Below are positions 37,814 through 46,741 of a stretch of 64,000 nt of DNA, one piece after another. The position numbers and the translations under genes were made by a program. The notes beneath the pieces are model-generated. The model searched no databases and was not told where the DNA came from. It saw only the letters and a program-made list of their open reading frames with translations. Source of the DNA: Erwinia phyllosphaerae (GTDB lineage Bacteria > Pseudomonadota > Gammaproteobacteria > Enterobacterales > Enterobacteriaceae); assembly GCF_019132875.1 (NCBI RefSeq), contig NZ_JAHSPF010000004.1:124001-188000 (forward strand), written 5' to 3'. How positions within the stretch are numbered: position 1 is the stretch's first letter; each line of letters opens with the position of its first letter.

Positions 37814-38014
37814 TCAATACCCATCGATATTGTTATATTGGAATCTTTGCCGATCCAGCAGCCCCATTGATATTGCACCTTTCTGTTTTTTTATACTCAC
37901 TTTTTTCCAGGTAAGCCCCGTTAGCGAATTCCATGCTGAGATATTGCACGCCCTAAAAAAGCCCATTACGCATATCATCAGAATGGCCAGCATAATTTTT
38001 AGTGGCCTCTTCAT
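37814..38014 (-). CDS. Small single-membrane-span protein, unknown
   Basis: A 66-residue protein starting at the ATG at 38014, about nine bases after GAGGAGA. Residues 4-24 (PLKIMLAILMICVMGFFRAC) form a signal peptide or membrane anchor with a cysteine at its end, but the RAC context is a poor lipobox. The C-terminal 40 residues are basic then polar. Base composition is AT-rich relative to neighbours. I do not recognise it. It is convergent with the aminotransferase gene, 90 bases away, and may be a genuine small protein or a random frame. Confidence 0.45.
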   Translation of the reverse strand: MKRPLKIMLAILMICVMGFFRACNISAWNSLTGLTWKKVSIKKQKGAISMGLLDRQRFQYNNIDGY

Positions 38015-38346
38015 ATACGCGGTTCTCCTCTGCCAAACGGTCACTTTAGCTTTTCTGCTTTTATAAGCTTTTCCCCGCCACAAAACATCAGATCCGCTTC
38101 ATATCGATGGATGGATCAGGCCAGACAACAAGGTTGTCAATTATTAATCTATTGATTAATATGATATTTTTATCAAGGTGCGGCATCATCTGTTAATTTG
38201 ATTTATCTCACAGCATTAGCCCTGATAAGGAATTGAGTATATTCCTATAATTTCCACTTAAGTCAGTTATCCGATATTAATGCGCTTACAAATCCTTTAC
38301 CCTCCGCCCGCACATCGTTTACAAAAAGTTGCACTGGAGGATTAAG
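38015..38346. other. AT-rich intergenic stretch
   Basis: About 330 bases before the acyltransferase gene, AT-rich between 38130 and 38300 (TATTAATCTATTGATTAATA-like inverted TTAATC/GATTAA arms near 38142-38157). It presumably holds promoters for the small protein on one side and the acyltransferase on the other. No gene is seen. Confidence 0.35.
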
Positions 38347-39489
38347 ATGGCAACATCGCGCGGTTGGTCAAAGGAGCTGGAAGGCCTGAGAGGGCTGGCT
38401 TCACTCTGGGTTCTGCTGGGACATATCTGTATCCTGGCGGATTGTCATATTCCCCTTATTTCGTCACCGGGCATTGGCGTCGATTTGTTTATTCTTCTTT
38501 CCGGCTATTTAATGGCAAAAAACTATATCGAACGTCGGGATGTAGAGCCCTGGGATCACGCCACAACCATTAAAAAATTCTGGTTACGTCGATTTTTTCG
38601 CATTGCGCCGCTTTACTATATTTTGCTGATTGTCGCTATAGCGGCAGGCCCGTGGTTTGGCGAAATGAGAGATATCATCTCGCAGTTTTTCCCCAAAACG
38701 GCTACTGAAGCATCACGCTATTCCGACCAGTCTTTAGCCAACATTGTCAATCATGTGACCTTTGTTTATGGTTTTCTGCCCCATTATGCTTTTAATACCG
38801 TGCTGCCTGACTGGAGCATTGGGCTGGAGATGCAGTTCTATCTGCTGTTCCCCTTTATTATGTTAATAACGGCGCGTTTTGGTTATGGCAAAAGCCTGCT
38901 GGCTATTATGGTGCTGTGCTGCATCGGCAGGTTTGTTTTCCATAATTATTACGAAGCGTTCAGCATGCCGTCGCTGATTCTGATTAAGCTCAATATCTTT
39001 ATTTCCGGCATGCTGCTGGCCGAGGCCGTGCGCAGAAAGTCTCTGCTCTTTATCCTTCTGGCGCAGGCTGGCCCGGCGGCGAGTTTTGTGATTGGCCTGG
39101 GGATGATGAAGTATCAAATCCCTATGGATGTGCTGATGATTTTAGGCATGGCGCTGGTACTGTGGAAATATCCGGAAGGCGGCAAAATGGCATCGTTAAT
39201 CTGGTGGCCACGTAAAATGCTTAATAACCGTTTTAACGCCTGGCTGGGCGACGTTTCTTACTCGGTTTACCTGCTTCATTTGCTGATTGTTATCCCGGCG
39301 ACCGCGCTGCTGCTGCAAAACTGGAACCTGATCAACTATGCGCCATTGGTACGTTTTGCCATCGTTTGCCTGCTGGTTATTCCACCTGTCTATCTGATCT
39401 CCACCCTTCTCTATAATTTTGTTGAGAAAAGCGGGATCCGCATGGGCAAAGCTGTTCTTGCCCCACGGCCACAACCGTCTAAGGCATAG
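38347..39489 (+). CDS. Acyltransferase-3 family membrane protein (OafA-like)
   Basis: A 380-residue inner-membrane O-acyltransferase starting at the ATG at 38347 after GGAGGA. It has about ten hydrophobic segments. The family motif KELEGLRGLASLWVLLGH carries the conserved RG and H residues; RRFFRIAPLYYI and DWSIGLEMQFYLLFPF are also diagnostic. Members add acetyl or other acyl groups to surface sugars (O-antigen, exopolysaccharide, Nod factors). There is no SGNH domain. It stands alone, so the acceptor is unknown. Confidence 0.88.
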   Translation: MATSRGWSKELEGLRGLASLWVLLGHICILADCHIPLISSPGIGVDLFILLSGYLMAKNYIERRDVEPWDHATTIKKFWLRRFFRIAPLYYILLIVAIAAGPWFGEMRDIISQFFPKTATEASRYSDQSLANIVNHVTFVYGFLPHYAFNTVLPDWSIGLEMQFYLLFPFIMLITARFGYGKSLLAIMVLCCIGRFVFHNYYEAFSMPSLILIKLNIFISGMLLAEAVRRKSLLFILLAQAGPAASFVIGLGMMKYQIPMDVLMILGMALVLWKYPEGGKMASLIWWPRKMLNNRFNAWLGDVSYSVYLLHLLIVIPATALLLQNWNLINYAPLVRFAIVCLLVIPPVYLISTLLYNFVEKSGIRMGKAVLAPRPQPSKA

Positions 39490-39648
39490 TGCACCTCTCG
39501 CGCTATGGAAGGCGCGGGCCAAAGAAGCACGGAAGCTTCTGGTTTTTAGTCGCTTTACGATGACTCCAGCTTAAACGGCGCGAATAACTTTTTAACATTT
39601 GCGGTAAAAGTTGTTAAGCTCTCTTTTTTCTGCACTGGAATCCCACCT

Positions 39649-40083
39649 TTGCCAACGCTACATCGCCTGTCTCAACGCCGTATACCAGCCCTGATTGCCT
39701 TTCTGGCAATTATGCTGCTGTTTATCGCGCCTTGGGTATCCAGGACGCTGGAGCACAGGCAGATAGCCCAGGAGGGAACCGCGGCTGAAATGGTGATGCC
39801 GGGAATGAATATGGCGCCAGCGCATCACGGCATGCCGGATGACGGCGATCGTTCCGCCATGCATCAAGCTCCGGCGATGTCCGAAAGCATGGGAACCATG
39901 GACGATATTGCCTGCGGCTACTGCCAGCTGCTGGTGCATTTCCCGGTGCTGATATGGCTAGTCCTTGCCGTTATTCTGCTGCTGTTTACTGTTTCCCGCC
40001 CCCGGCTCGTTCGCTATGTTCCCGTCGCGCCCGTCAGGTTATTTCCCGGCGTTTCTCAGCCGCGTGCCCCACCCGTCTGTTAA
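39649..40083 (+). CDS. DUF2946 Met/His-rich membrane protein, likely copper-related
   Basis: A 144-residue protein with a TTG start at 39649. An N-terminal hydrophobic segment (about 13-29) is followed by a periplasmic Met/His-rich stretch (MVMPGMNMAPAHHGM, AMHQAPAMSESMG). A conserved DIACGYCQLLVHFP motif and a second membrane segment (about 98-114) follow. DUF2946 proteins typically lie beside copper or cobalt uptake genes. The ligand-rich stretch suggests Cu binding outside the membrane. It precedes the PepSY gene by 141 bases and probably works with it. Confidence 0.78.
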   Translation: MPTLHRLSQRRIPALIAFLAIMLLFIAPWVSRTLEHRQIAQEGTAAEMVMPGMNMAPAHHGMPDDGDRSAMHQAPAMSESMGTMDDIACGYCQLLVHFPVLIWLVLAVILLLFTVSRPRLVRYVPVAPVRLFPGVSQPRAPPVC

Positions 40084-40224
40084 TTTATTTCCCTGGCCAT
40101 CGTCTGGTTGTATAGCGATAACCTTTGAAAATAAATATGTGCTTTGCGCAGGGTTTGCTTCGCCTTAAATAAGGCCCTCACCTGCATAAAGCGCCATCAT
40201 TTTTAACAGCAGACCGGAAATTTT

Positions 40225-41889
40225 ATGTCATCTCATGCCGTAAATACTGCCCCTGTCACGGGCGCGGTAATGAATCTTGTTCGTCGCCTGCATTTCTATA
40301 TCGGCCTTTTTATTGCTCCTTTTATTTTTGTCGCCGCGCTTACCGGGACGCTATATGTCCTGACGCCGCAAATTGAGAATGCCCTCTATGCCGATGCCCT
40401 GACGGCGCAACCAGAGGGGATAGCGAAACCCTTGTCGGCGCAAATCGATGCGGCGCGTCACCACGCGGGGGAAAGGGTCAGGATCTATGCCGTGCGCCCC
40501 GCCGCTGGCGAAACGGAAACCACGCGCGTGCAGTTTATCGATCCGGCGCTGGGCGCTTCTGAATCCCGTTCGGTGTTTATCGATCCTTATAGGCTACGGG
40601 TTAAAGGTGATATGACGGTCTACGGCACTTCCGGCGTGCTGCCGCTGAGAATGTGGCTGGATCAGCTGCATCGTGGGCTATTGCTGGGCGACCCAGGCCG
40701 TATTTACAGCGAGCTGGCGGCCTCGTGGCTGTGGGTTGCCGCACTCGGCGGCGTCGCGCTGTGGGCCGGAAAGCGTCCTCGCCGTAATAAAAAGCCGGCT
40801 GGGAAATTTGCCGTTACGCGTCACTGGCACATTACGCTGGGCCTGGTGTTGCTGGGCGGGCTGGTGTTCTTTTCCGTAACCGGCCTGACATGGTCGCAGT
40901 GGGCAGGCAGCAATATCGATAAGATGCGCAGCGAGCTTAACTGGCTGACGCCGCAGGTCAATACTTCGTTGAACGCCTCTTCTGATGCACGACCCGATCC
41001 CCATGCAGAGCATGCCGCTATGGATATGTCCGCAATGGGGGCGCATACTTCGGCAGCGGCAATGAATCCGGCGAACGGCGACTGGGACCGGGTATTGCAG
41101 ACGGCAAGAGCTAACGGCATTACCGCAGCGAAAGTTGAACTGCGTCAGCCTAAAGCCGCTGGTAAGGCCTGGACGGTAACCGAGATCGACCGCAGCTGGC
41201 CGACTCGCGTGGATGCCGTTTCGGTCGATCCGCATAGCTTTGGCATTGTTGACCGGGTGCAGTTCGCCTCTTTCCCGCTGGTGGCGAAACTGACCCGCTG
41301 GGGCGTAGATGCGCATATGGGCGTGCTGTTTGGCCTGCCGAACCAGCTGATTCTGGCGGCGTTCGGGCTGGGTTTGTGTGTAATGATCGTGCTGGGCTAT
41401 CGGTTATGGTGGCTGCGCCGTCCCGCCGTGACGGACTCTGCCCAAACGCTACTGGCAGCCTGGCAGGCCGTTTCGCCGACGGGTAAAATCGTCAGCGGGC
41501 TGGCGGCACTGCTGCTCGGCTATGCGCTACCGGTGATGGGCCTTAGCCTGCTCGTCTTTTTATTAATTGATGTTGTACGCGGGCAGCGCCACGCACAGCG
41601 AATGAAGCAAGGGTTTAACGCTATGAAAACATCTTCCGTGATGCGGAAAGAGAAAAAACAGTTTATCGCGGCGGTTCTTGTCGTTCTGGCAATTGCGTTG
41701 ACGGTGATGTGTAAAACAATGATTGGCGGCGCTATCGACGAATACCATATTCCTCTGCACGACTGGTCGGCAGAAATGTTGGTGACGCAGTTCTTTATGA
41801 TCGCCGTTTACTCCATGGTCTTTACCGGTCTGCTTTCCATTCCGCTGTGGTACTGGTTTCTGGGAGAAAACGACGCCGGGCGGCGCTAA
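40225..41889 (+). CDS. PepSY-TM membrane protein with Met/His-rich loop (PiuB-like)
   Basis: A 554-residue inner-membrane protein of the PepSY-associated TM family. The first segment RRLHFYIGLFIAPFIFVAALTG and the HITLGLVLLGGLVFFSVTGLTWS segment have the helix histidines usual for this family. A periplasmic loop near 250-275 is Met/His-rich (HAEHAAMDMSAMGAHTS). Such proteins are thought to reduce or move iron or copper across the inner membrane, often next to a TonB receptor. Here the partner is the DUF2946 gene, so copper is the better guess. A terminator follows. Confidence 0.82.
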   Translation: MSSHAVNTAPVTGAVMNLVRRLHFYIGLFIAPFIFVAALTGTLYVLTPQIENALYADALTAQPEGIAKPLSAQIDAARHHAGERVRIYAVRPAAGETETTRVQFIDPALGASESRSVFIDPYRLRVKGDMTVYGTSGVLPLRMWLDQLHRGLLLGDPGRIYSELAASWLWVAALGGVALWAGKRPRRNKKPAGKFAVTRHWHITLGLVLLGGLVFFSVTGLTWSQWAGSNIDKMRSELNWLTPQVNTSLNASSDARPDPHAEHAAMDMSAMGAHTSAAAMNPANGDWDRVLQTARANGITAAKVELRQPKAAGKAWTVTEIDRSWPTRVDAVSVDPHSFGIVDRVQFASFPLVAKLTRWGVDAHMGVLFGLPNQLILAAFGLGLCVMIVLGYRLWWLRRPAVTDSAQTLLAAWQAVSPTGKIVSGLAALLLGYALPVMGLSLLVFLLIDVVRGQRHAQRMKQGFNAMKTSSVMRKEKKQFIAAVLVVLAIALTVMCKTMIGGAIDEYHIPLHDWSAEMLVTQFFMIAVYSMVFTGLLSIPLWYWFLGENDAGRR

Positions 41890-41923
41890 GGTTTTACTGC
41901 AAAAAACCAAATAGCGCAGTCTG

Positions 41924-41948
41924 AAAGCCCGGTCAAAAACCGGGCTTT
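41924..41948. terminator. Bidirectional rho-independent terminator
   Basis: AAAGCCCGG / CCGGGCTTT, a nine-base stem with a seven-base loop, then TTATCTTTT on the plus strand. It lies between the stops of the PepSY gene and the minus-strand permease gene. Confidence 0.8.
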
Positions 41949-41954
41949 TATCTT

Positions 41955-43199
41955 TTACCCCTGAAAAACTGGTAGCCAGCCCAGCCAGCTGAGGAACCAT
42001 GCCAGAACGTTAAGCACGCCAAACAGCATAACCAGCGCAATAGCGGCGATTTGTCTGCCAGTATGCACGGTGGGATCGGCGAATTTGTGCTGCGCTTTTA
42101 ACGCCAGCAAGGCAGGAACGAAGACGGCCCACAGCGTGGCGAACAGTCCGGCAAAGCCTATCGCCGCGATAAAGCCGTTGGGAAACCAGAGAGAGGCGCA
42201 CAAAGCAGGTAAAAACGTCAGGCAGGCGGTTTTGAAACGGCCCGCACGCGTGTCGGCCATCTTCAGCCGGTCCGCAATAAAATCAAACAGCCCCGCCGTT
42301 ACGCCAAGGAAAGAACAGATCACCGCAAAATGCGAAAAGAGATCCATCAAAAACGCCAGCGCGCTAACGTGCAAATAGTGGCGTAGCGCGGACATTAACG
42401 CTTCGATATCGCCGCCAGCGCCAATAATGGCGGGAAACGAAGCGCGCGGCAGATTTCCCATTGTGCCGGTCATCCAGAACAGATAGATCACCAGCGCCAT
42501 AAAGGTGCCCAGTATCAGCGCGCGATTAACCTGCTTTTTATCGCCGACGTAATAGCTAATCAGTCCGCTGATGTTGCCGTGATAGCCAAAAGAAGCGAGA
42601 CAAAACGGCAGCACCGCAAGCGTATAGGGCCAGTAGGACTGCCCCGATACGCCGCTGTTCAGCAGCGTGGAAAGATTCAGCTGCGTCAACAGTCCGCCAA
42701 AGAGCATCACCAGCAGCAAAATTTTTGCCAGCACGCAAAACGTCATAAGCCGACTTACGCCTTTCGTACCCAGCCAGACCACTACCGCCACGCACAGCGT
42801 CAGAATGATTTTCGCTTCCGCCACGGAAAGATGCAGGCCGGCGCGATTGAGCGAGCTTTGATAAACCGGCCCGCTGGCAGAAATATAGGCATAGGTAAGG
42901 ATGCCGAGAACAAACAGAATGCTCACGCCGTTGATGGCTGCCCAGGCCCGTCCCAGCAGGTCGCGCGTGATGGTATCAAAACCCGCGCCCAGCGGATAAT
43001 GCTGGCTGGCCCGGGCAAAAAGCAACCCTGACAGCAGCATACAAAACCAGCTTACCAGCAGGATCAGCAACGACCAGCCATACCATGCGCCCGCCATCAC
43101 CACCGGCAGCGTAAACATTCCTGCGCCAACCACGGTACCGCAAATGATCATCGCGCCCCACCAAACGGAAGGCCGACGTTGCAATGCACTATCCTTCAT
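41955..43199 (-). CDS. mtr: Aromatic amino-acid permease, Mtr (tryptophan) type
   Basis: A 414-residue inner-membrane symporter of the HAAAP family with 11 membrane segments; E. coli Mtr is also 414 residues. It closely follows Mtr, for example IICGTVVGAGMFTLPVVMAG, FDTITRDLLG, GILTYAYISASGP and LPFCLASFGYHGNISGL. The start is the ATG at 43199 after GGGA; the upstream TTG at 43217 is less likely. It imports tryptophan or another aromatic amino acid with a proton. TnaB and TyrP are the alternatives in the family. Confidence 0.85.
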   Translation of the reverse strand: MKDSALQRRPSVWWGAMIICGTVVGAGMFTLPVVMAGAWYGWSLLILLVSWFCMLLSGLLFARASQHYPLGAGFDTITRDLLGRAWAAINGVSILFVLGILTYAYISASGPVYQSSLNRAGLHLSVAEAKIILTLCVAVVVWLGTKGVSRLMTFCVLAKILLLVMLFGGLLTQLNLSTLLNSGVSGQSYWPYTLAVLPFCLASFGYHGNISGLISYYVGDKKQVNRALILGTFMALVIYLFWMTGTMGNLPRASFPAIIGAGGDIEALMSALRHYLHVSALAFLMDLFSHFAVICSFLGVTAGLFDFIADRLKMADTRAGRFKTACLTFLPALCASLWFPNGFIAAIGFAGLFATLWAVFVPALLALKAQHKFADPTVHTGRQIAAIALVMLFGVLNVLAWFLSWLGWLPVFQG

Positions 43200-43477
43200 A
43201 ATTTCCCAGCTAAACAAATGACAGAGTGCCGGCGATTCTAAAGCAATTGCCGCGCTATCACCTGATATAATTTCGTATTACTGCCGTTTTATCAGATGGC
43301 AGAAAACGGATCGCGGTGCTTATTGTTGAGCAAAATTCAAATTGCTCTTTATATATCCCCGGAAATTTTCAGACTTTGCTTTTTATCAGTTAGTTTTATT
43401 CAATACTTCCCTCTGCGGATTAGTCGGATAACACCTTATATATTCTTCGGCCCGGCCCGCAACCTGATGGTTAAATA

Positions 43478-44392
43478 TTAATCATCCGCGTCGGCAACAC
43501 GTGCCGGAAACTTTTCAACCAGCCAGTCAATAAAGACGCGCAGGCGATGCGTAACGTGACGAGTTTGTGGATAAACCAGATGAAAAGGATAAGCCGCCGG
43601 CCGCCACTCTTTTAATATTTCCACAAGCTCGCCCTTTTTTAGCGCGCTTCTGGCGGCATAGGTAAAGGTTTGCACGATGCCTAACCCGGCCAGCGCCGCT
43701 GCCAGATGCGCATTGCTTTCGTTTATGCCCAGGCGATGTTCAGTTTTAATTTCCAGCTTTTCACCGTCTTTTTGGAAGCGAAACGGAAAACCCCGGCCGC
43801 TTTGCGAAGAAAGATAGCTGACCAGCCGGTGCCCATTATTTAACTCCTGCGGGTAAGCCGGTATGCCAAAAAGCTTCAGATATTGTGGCGTGGCACAGGT
43901 AATTAACGTCGCAGAACCGATCTGGCGGGCAATCAACGAAGAATCTGAAAGCGGGCCTCCGCGAATAACGCAGTCAACGCTATCGCCGATTAAATCGATG
44001 CTGCGATCGGACACGCCCAGGTCGATACGAATATCCGGATAACGCGCCATAAAATCGGGCAGCATTGGGATCAGTACATCGCGTGCGGTCGATCCGCCAA
44101 CGTCAATACGCAAATGCCCGTGCGGCTGACCGCGTACGGCGTTGAAAGAGGTATCGATATCTTCCAGATCTTTCAGGATGCGGGCGGTTTTCTCATAGTA
44201 TTCCTGCCCTTCTGGCGTCACCGTAACGCGTCTGGTCGTGCGCTGTAGCAGGCGGATATGCAGATGCGCTTCCAGCTCCTGCACCAGTTTACTTAGCGTC
44301 GCATTAGGCATAGAGAGCGAGTCGGCCGCGCGCGTAAAGTTTCCTGCTTCCACTACGCGCGCAAAAGCTCTGATTGCTGCCAGCTGATCCAT
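43478..44392 (-). CDS. LysR-family regulator of the SDR gene
   Basis: A 304-residue LysR-type protein of the DmlR/CrgA group. The wHTH region (about 4-64) has FARVVEAGNFTRAADSLSMPNATLSK and LLQRTTRRVTVTPEG. The effector domain follows with HLRIDVGGSTARDVLIP. It is divergent from the SDR gene at 44524 with about 130 bases between. Members of this group often control an adjacent SDR gene, so this is the likely target. Confidence 0.88.
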   Translation of the reverse strand: MDQLAAIRAFARVVEAGNFTRAADSLSMPNATLSKLVQELEAHLHIRLLQRTTRRVTVTPEGQEYYEKTARILKDLEDIDTSFNAVRGQPHGHLRIDVGGSTARDVLIPMLPDFMARYPDIRIDLGVSDRSIDLIGDSVDCVIRGGPLSDSSLIARQIGSATLITCATPQYLKLFGIPAYPQELNNGHRLVSYLSSQSGRGFPFRFQKDGEKLEIKTEHRLGINESNAHLAAALAGLGIVQTFTYAARSALKKGELVEILKEWRPAAYPFHLVYPQTRHVTHRLRVFIDWLVEKFPARVADADD

Positions 44393-44523
44393 ACATCACT
44401 CCGGTATCGTTAATTATACATGGCTGTGAATAGTCATTTCCATTTTACAGTATTTATCAACAAATGGCGTGCCGCTACAGTGAATTCATGCCCGGATACG
44501 CCGGGCCCTATCGGAGAGAAAAA

Positions 44524-45270
44524 ATGACTTCACTTAATGGCAAAATCGCACTGGTTACCGGCGGCACATCGGGTATTGGTCTGGCAGCGGCACATGAACT
44601 GGCCGCTCAGGGCGCGAAAGTATTTATTACTGGCCGTCGCCAGCCGGAACTGGATGCTGCCGTTGAGGCTATTGGTGCGGCGGCAACAGGTATTCGGGCC
44701 GATGCCTCTGTCCTTGCCGATCTGGATACGGTCTACGCGCAAATAGCCAAAAGCGCAGGACGCCTTGATATTCTGTTTGCCAATGCGGGCGGCGGCGATA
44801 TGCAGGCGCTGGGCGCGATCACCGAAGAGCATTTCGATCGCATATTCGGTACTAACGTGCGTGGCGTGCTGTTTACGGTGCAAAAAGCGCTGCCGCTGTT
44901 AAAAGATGGCGCGTCGGTCATTCTGACGGCTTCCACCACTTCCGTCCAGGGTACGGCAGGCTTCAGCGTTTATAGCGCCAGCAAAGCGGCGGTCAGAAAC
45001 TTTGCACGCTCGTGGGCGCTTGACGTGAAAGATCGCGGCATCCGGATCAACGTTGTCAGCCCTGGCCCGGTGAAAACGCCAGGCCTTGGCGGTCTGGCCA
45101 GCGAAGAGGAGCGTCAGGGATTATTTGACTATCTGGCCGCGCAGGTGCCGCTGGGCCGACTGGGCGAACCGCAGGAAATTGCTAAAGTCGTGGCTTTTCT
45201 GGCCTCCGACGCTGCCAGCTTTATTAACGCAACCGAGCTGTTTGTTGATGGCGGCATGGCGCAGGTGTAA
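44524..45270 (+). CDS. Classical SDR-family oxidoreductase
   Basis: A 248-residue short-chain dehydrogenase/reductase. It starts at the ATG at 44524 after GGAGA. The cofactor motif [11 protein letters not shown] is at about 11-21, NAGGG near 87, and a canonical YSASK with Tyr and Lys near 152-156, so it should be catalytically active, unlike the SDR at 16869. RADASVLAD suggests NADP preference is not obvious. The C-terminal [14 protein letters not shown] is standard. It is paired with the divergent LysR gene; the substrate is unknown. Confidence 0.88.
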   Translation: MTSLNGKIALVTGGTSGIGLAAAHELAAQGAKVFITGRRQPELDAAVEAIGAAATGIRADASVLADLDTVYAQIAKSAGRLDILFANAGGGDMQALGAITEEHFDRIFGTNVRGVLFTVQKALPLLKDGASVILTASTTSVQGTAGFSVYSASKAAVRNFARSWALDVKDRGIRINVVSPGPVKTPGLGGLASEEERQGLFDYLAAQVPLGRLGEPQEIAKVVAFLASDAASFINATELFVDGGMAQV

Positions 45271-45316
45271 CGCCGTGGGAGAATTCTTCCCCGGCGAAAG
45301 AACTTTCACATATAAA

Positions 45317-45340
45317 AACGACGGCGTAAAAGCCGTCGTT
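45317..45340. terminator. Bidirectional terminator
   Basis: AACGACGGC / GCCGTCGTT, a nine-base stem with a six-base loop, flanked by AAAA. It lies between the stops of the SDR gene and the minus-strand YncE-like gene. Confidence 0.7.
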
Positions 45341-45363
45341 ATAAGCTGCTGGCATCCCTGTGC

Positions 45364-46434
45364 TTATTTCAGCGCAATACGTACCACGCTGTCTTTGCCT
45401 TTGGTGGAATCATCTTTATTAAAGGCTTGCTTAACGGTGACGTACAGCGTCTGCCCATCTGGCGAAACCAGCAGGCTGTTCGGGTTACTGTCGAACGACC
45501 AGCTGTTTTTCACCGCGTAGCTGGTGGCGTCAAGCTGCAGCACTTTCTTCGCTTCGCGCTGGCTGATGTAGATTTCATTGCGCTTCGCGTTGAATTTTAT
45601 GCCCAGCGCATCGCCTTCAATACGCTTAATCACTTTTCCGCTGCGCTCATCGAACACCAGCGTGGTTTTAGCTTTGGAATTATCGGTGACAAACAGGCGG
45701 CCTGTTGCCGGATCTTCCGCCATATTCAGCAGCAGATACTCTTTGCCGTCGCCAGCCGTCCAGCGTTTTTCGATTTTATGATTATGCGGATTGATAACCA
45801 GCACTTCGCCGCCGCCGTTGGCCGCATAAATGCGATCGGTGACCGGGGACCAGATAATGCCGGTTACCCACTTACCTGCATTTTTAATGGTTTTAACCAG
45901 CTTCATGGTGTTGGCATTCACTACCCAGATTACGCCAGGATCGCCCACGCCGCCGATGTAAAGCTGTCCTTCATGCCACAGGATCTCACGCGCGCCATAA
46001 GGCGAACCATCTTTGCCTTTTTCGCTAAATTTCAGGCGTTCCAGCACCTTACCGCTCTGCGCATCCACTTTCGAGATACCGCCATCCAGCGAGTTCGTGG
46101 TGTAAAACACCTTGCCATCCGGATCGGCAGCCATGCCAAAGTTCTTCAGATCGGTATGGGTTTCGCCAGTTGTCGCCAGCGTGGTCGGGTCAAGACGATA
46201 AAGCACCCCGCCGTTAACGTCTTTGAAAGACTGCGCGCTGGCAACGTAGAGCGCTTTTGGCGTCCAGGCCATTTCATACAGGCCGTCACCTAACTCGCGC
46301 TGGTTGAGCTGGGTGTTTGGCGTTGCCGCTGCGGCAGTGTTGACCGGGGCTTCAGGTTTTTTAGCAGGTGCCTGGCAGCCAGCCAGCCCCAGAGCAACAA
46401 CAACCGCCAGGGCGGCCGGACGTAAAGATTTCAT
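45364..46434 (-). CDS. YncE-like beta-propeller lipoprotein, iron-regulated
   Basis: A 356-residue protein starting at the ATG at 46434. The signal peptide ends with the lipobox LAGC, C20, so it is lipidated, unlike E. coli YncE, which is soluble in the periplasm. The body is a seven-bladed NHL/WD-like propeller with YncE wording (GLYEMAWTPKALYVASAQS, GGVLYRLDPTTL, NPNSLLVSPDGQTLYVTVKQ). YncE is iron-repressed and has been linked to outer-membrane iron receptors. A good Fur-box lies 45 bases upstream, and a siderophore receptor gene is divergent from it, so a role in iron uptake is likely. Confidence 0.85.
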   Translation of the reverse strand: MKSLRPAALAVVVALGLAGCQAPAKKPEAPVNTAAAATPNTQLNQRELGDGLYEMAWTPKALYVASAQSFKDVNGGVLYRLDPTTLATTGETHTDLKNFGMAADPDGKVFYTTNSLDGGISKVDAQSGKVLERLKFSEKGKDGSPYGAREILWHEGQLYIGGVGDPGVIWVVNANTMKLVKTIKNAGKWVTGIIWSPVTDRIYAANGGGEVLVINPHNHKIEKRWTAGDGKEYLLLNMAEDPATGRLFVTDNSKAKTTLVFDERSGKVIKRIEGDALGIKFNAKRNEIYISQREAKKVLQLDATSYAVKNSWSFDSNPNSLLVSPDGQTLYVTVKQAFNKDDSTKGKDSVVRIALK

Positions 46435-46478
46435 GCAGCACTCCATCAATGGATAAACGGCGCATAGCCGATAAAAAG

Positions 46479-46497
46479 AATGAGAATCATACGCATT
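46479..46497. promoter_or_regulatory. Fur box upstream of the YncE-like gene
   Basis: AATGAGAATCATACGCATT at 46479-46497 matches the Fur consensus of GATAAT repeats plus an inverted copy at about 13 of 19 positions. It overlaps the promoter region of the YncE-like gene on the minus strand. Confidence 0.65.
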
Positions 46498-46614
46498 AGC
46501 ATGCGCGAAGTAAATCTGCATGCGCTATGCGGCAAGGCGCTGCGCTGCCGATTGCCCGGATTAATTAACAAGTTGTTACACTTTATGGCGCATACAGCAA
46601 GAGACTCGTTAAAA

Positions 46615-46638
46615 GCAAATACTTATCATTAACATTCT
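46615..46638. promoter_or_regulatory. Fur-box-like site upstream of the first TonB receptor
   Basis: AAATACTTATCATTAACATTC contains TTATCATT-type Fur hexamers, about 105 bases before the receptor start. The match is weaker than at the two other sites. The 307-base gap 46435-46741 holds this site and the 46479 box and no gene. Confidence 0.45.
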
Positions 46639-46741
46639 CACTGCGATCCCCTCTTGCCTGTTAATAAGCTTTTTTGGCCGGGTCGTCGAGAATGCGCGTC
46701 CTCTTCAGGACAATAACAAGAAATGCCTATTCGAGAACTTT

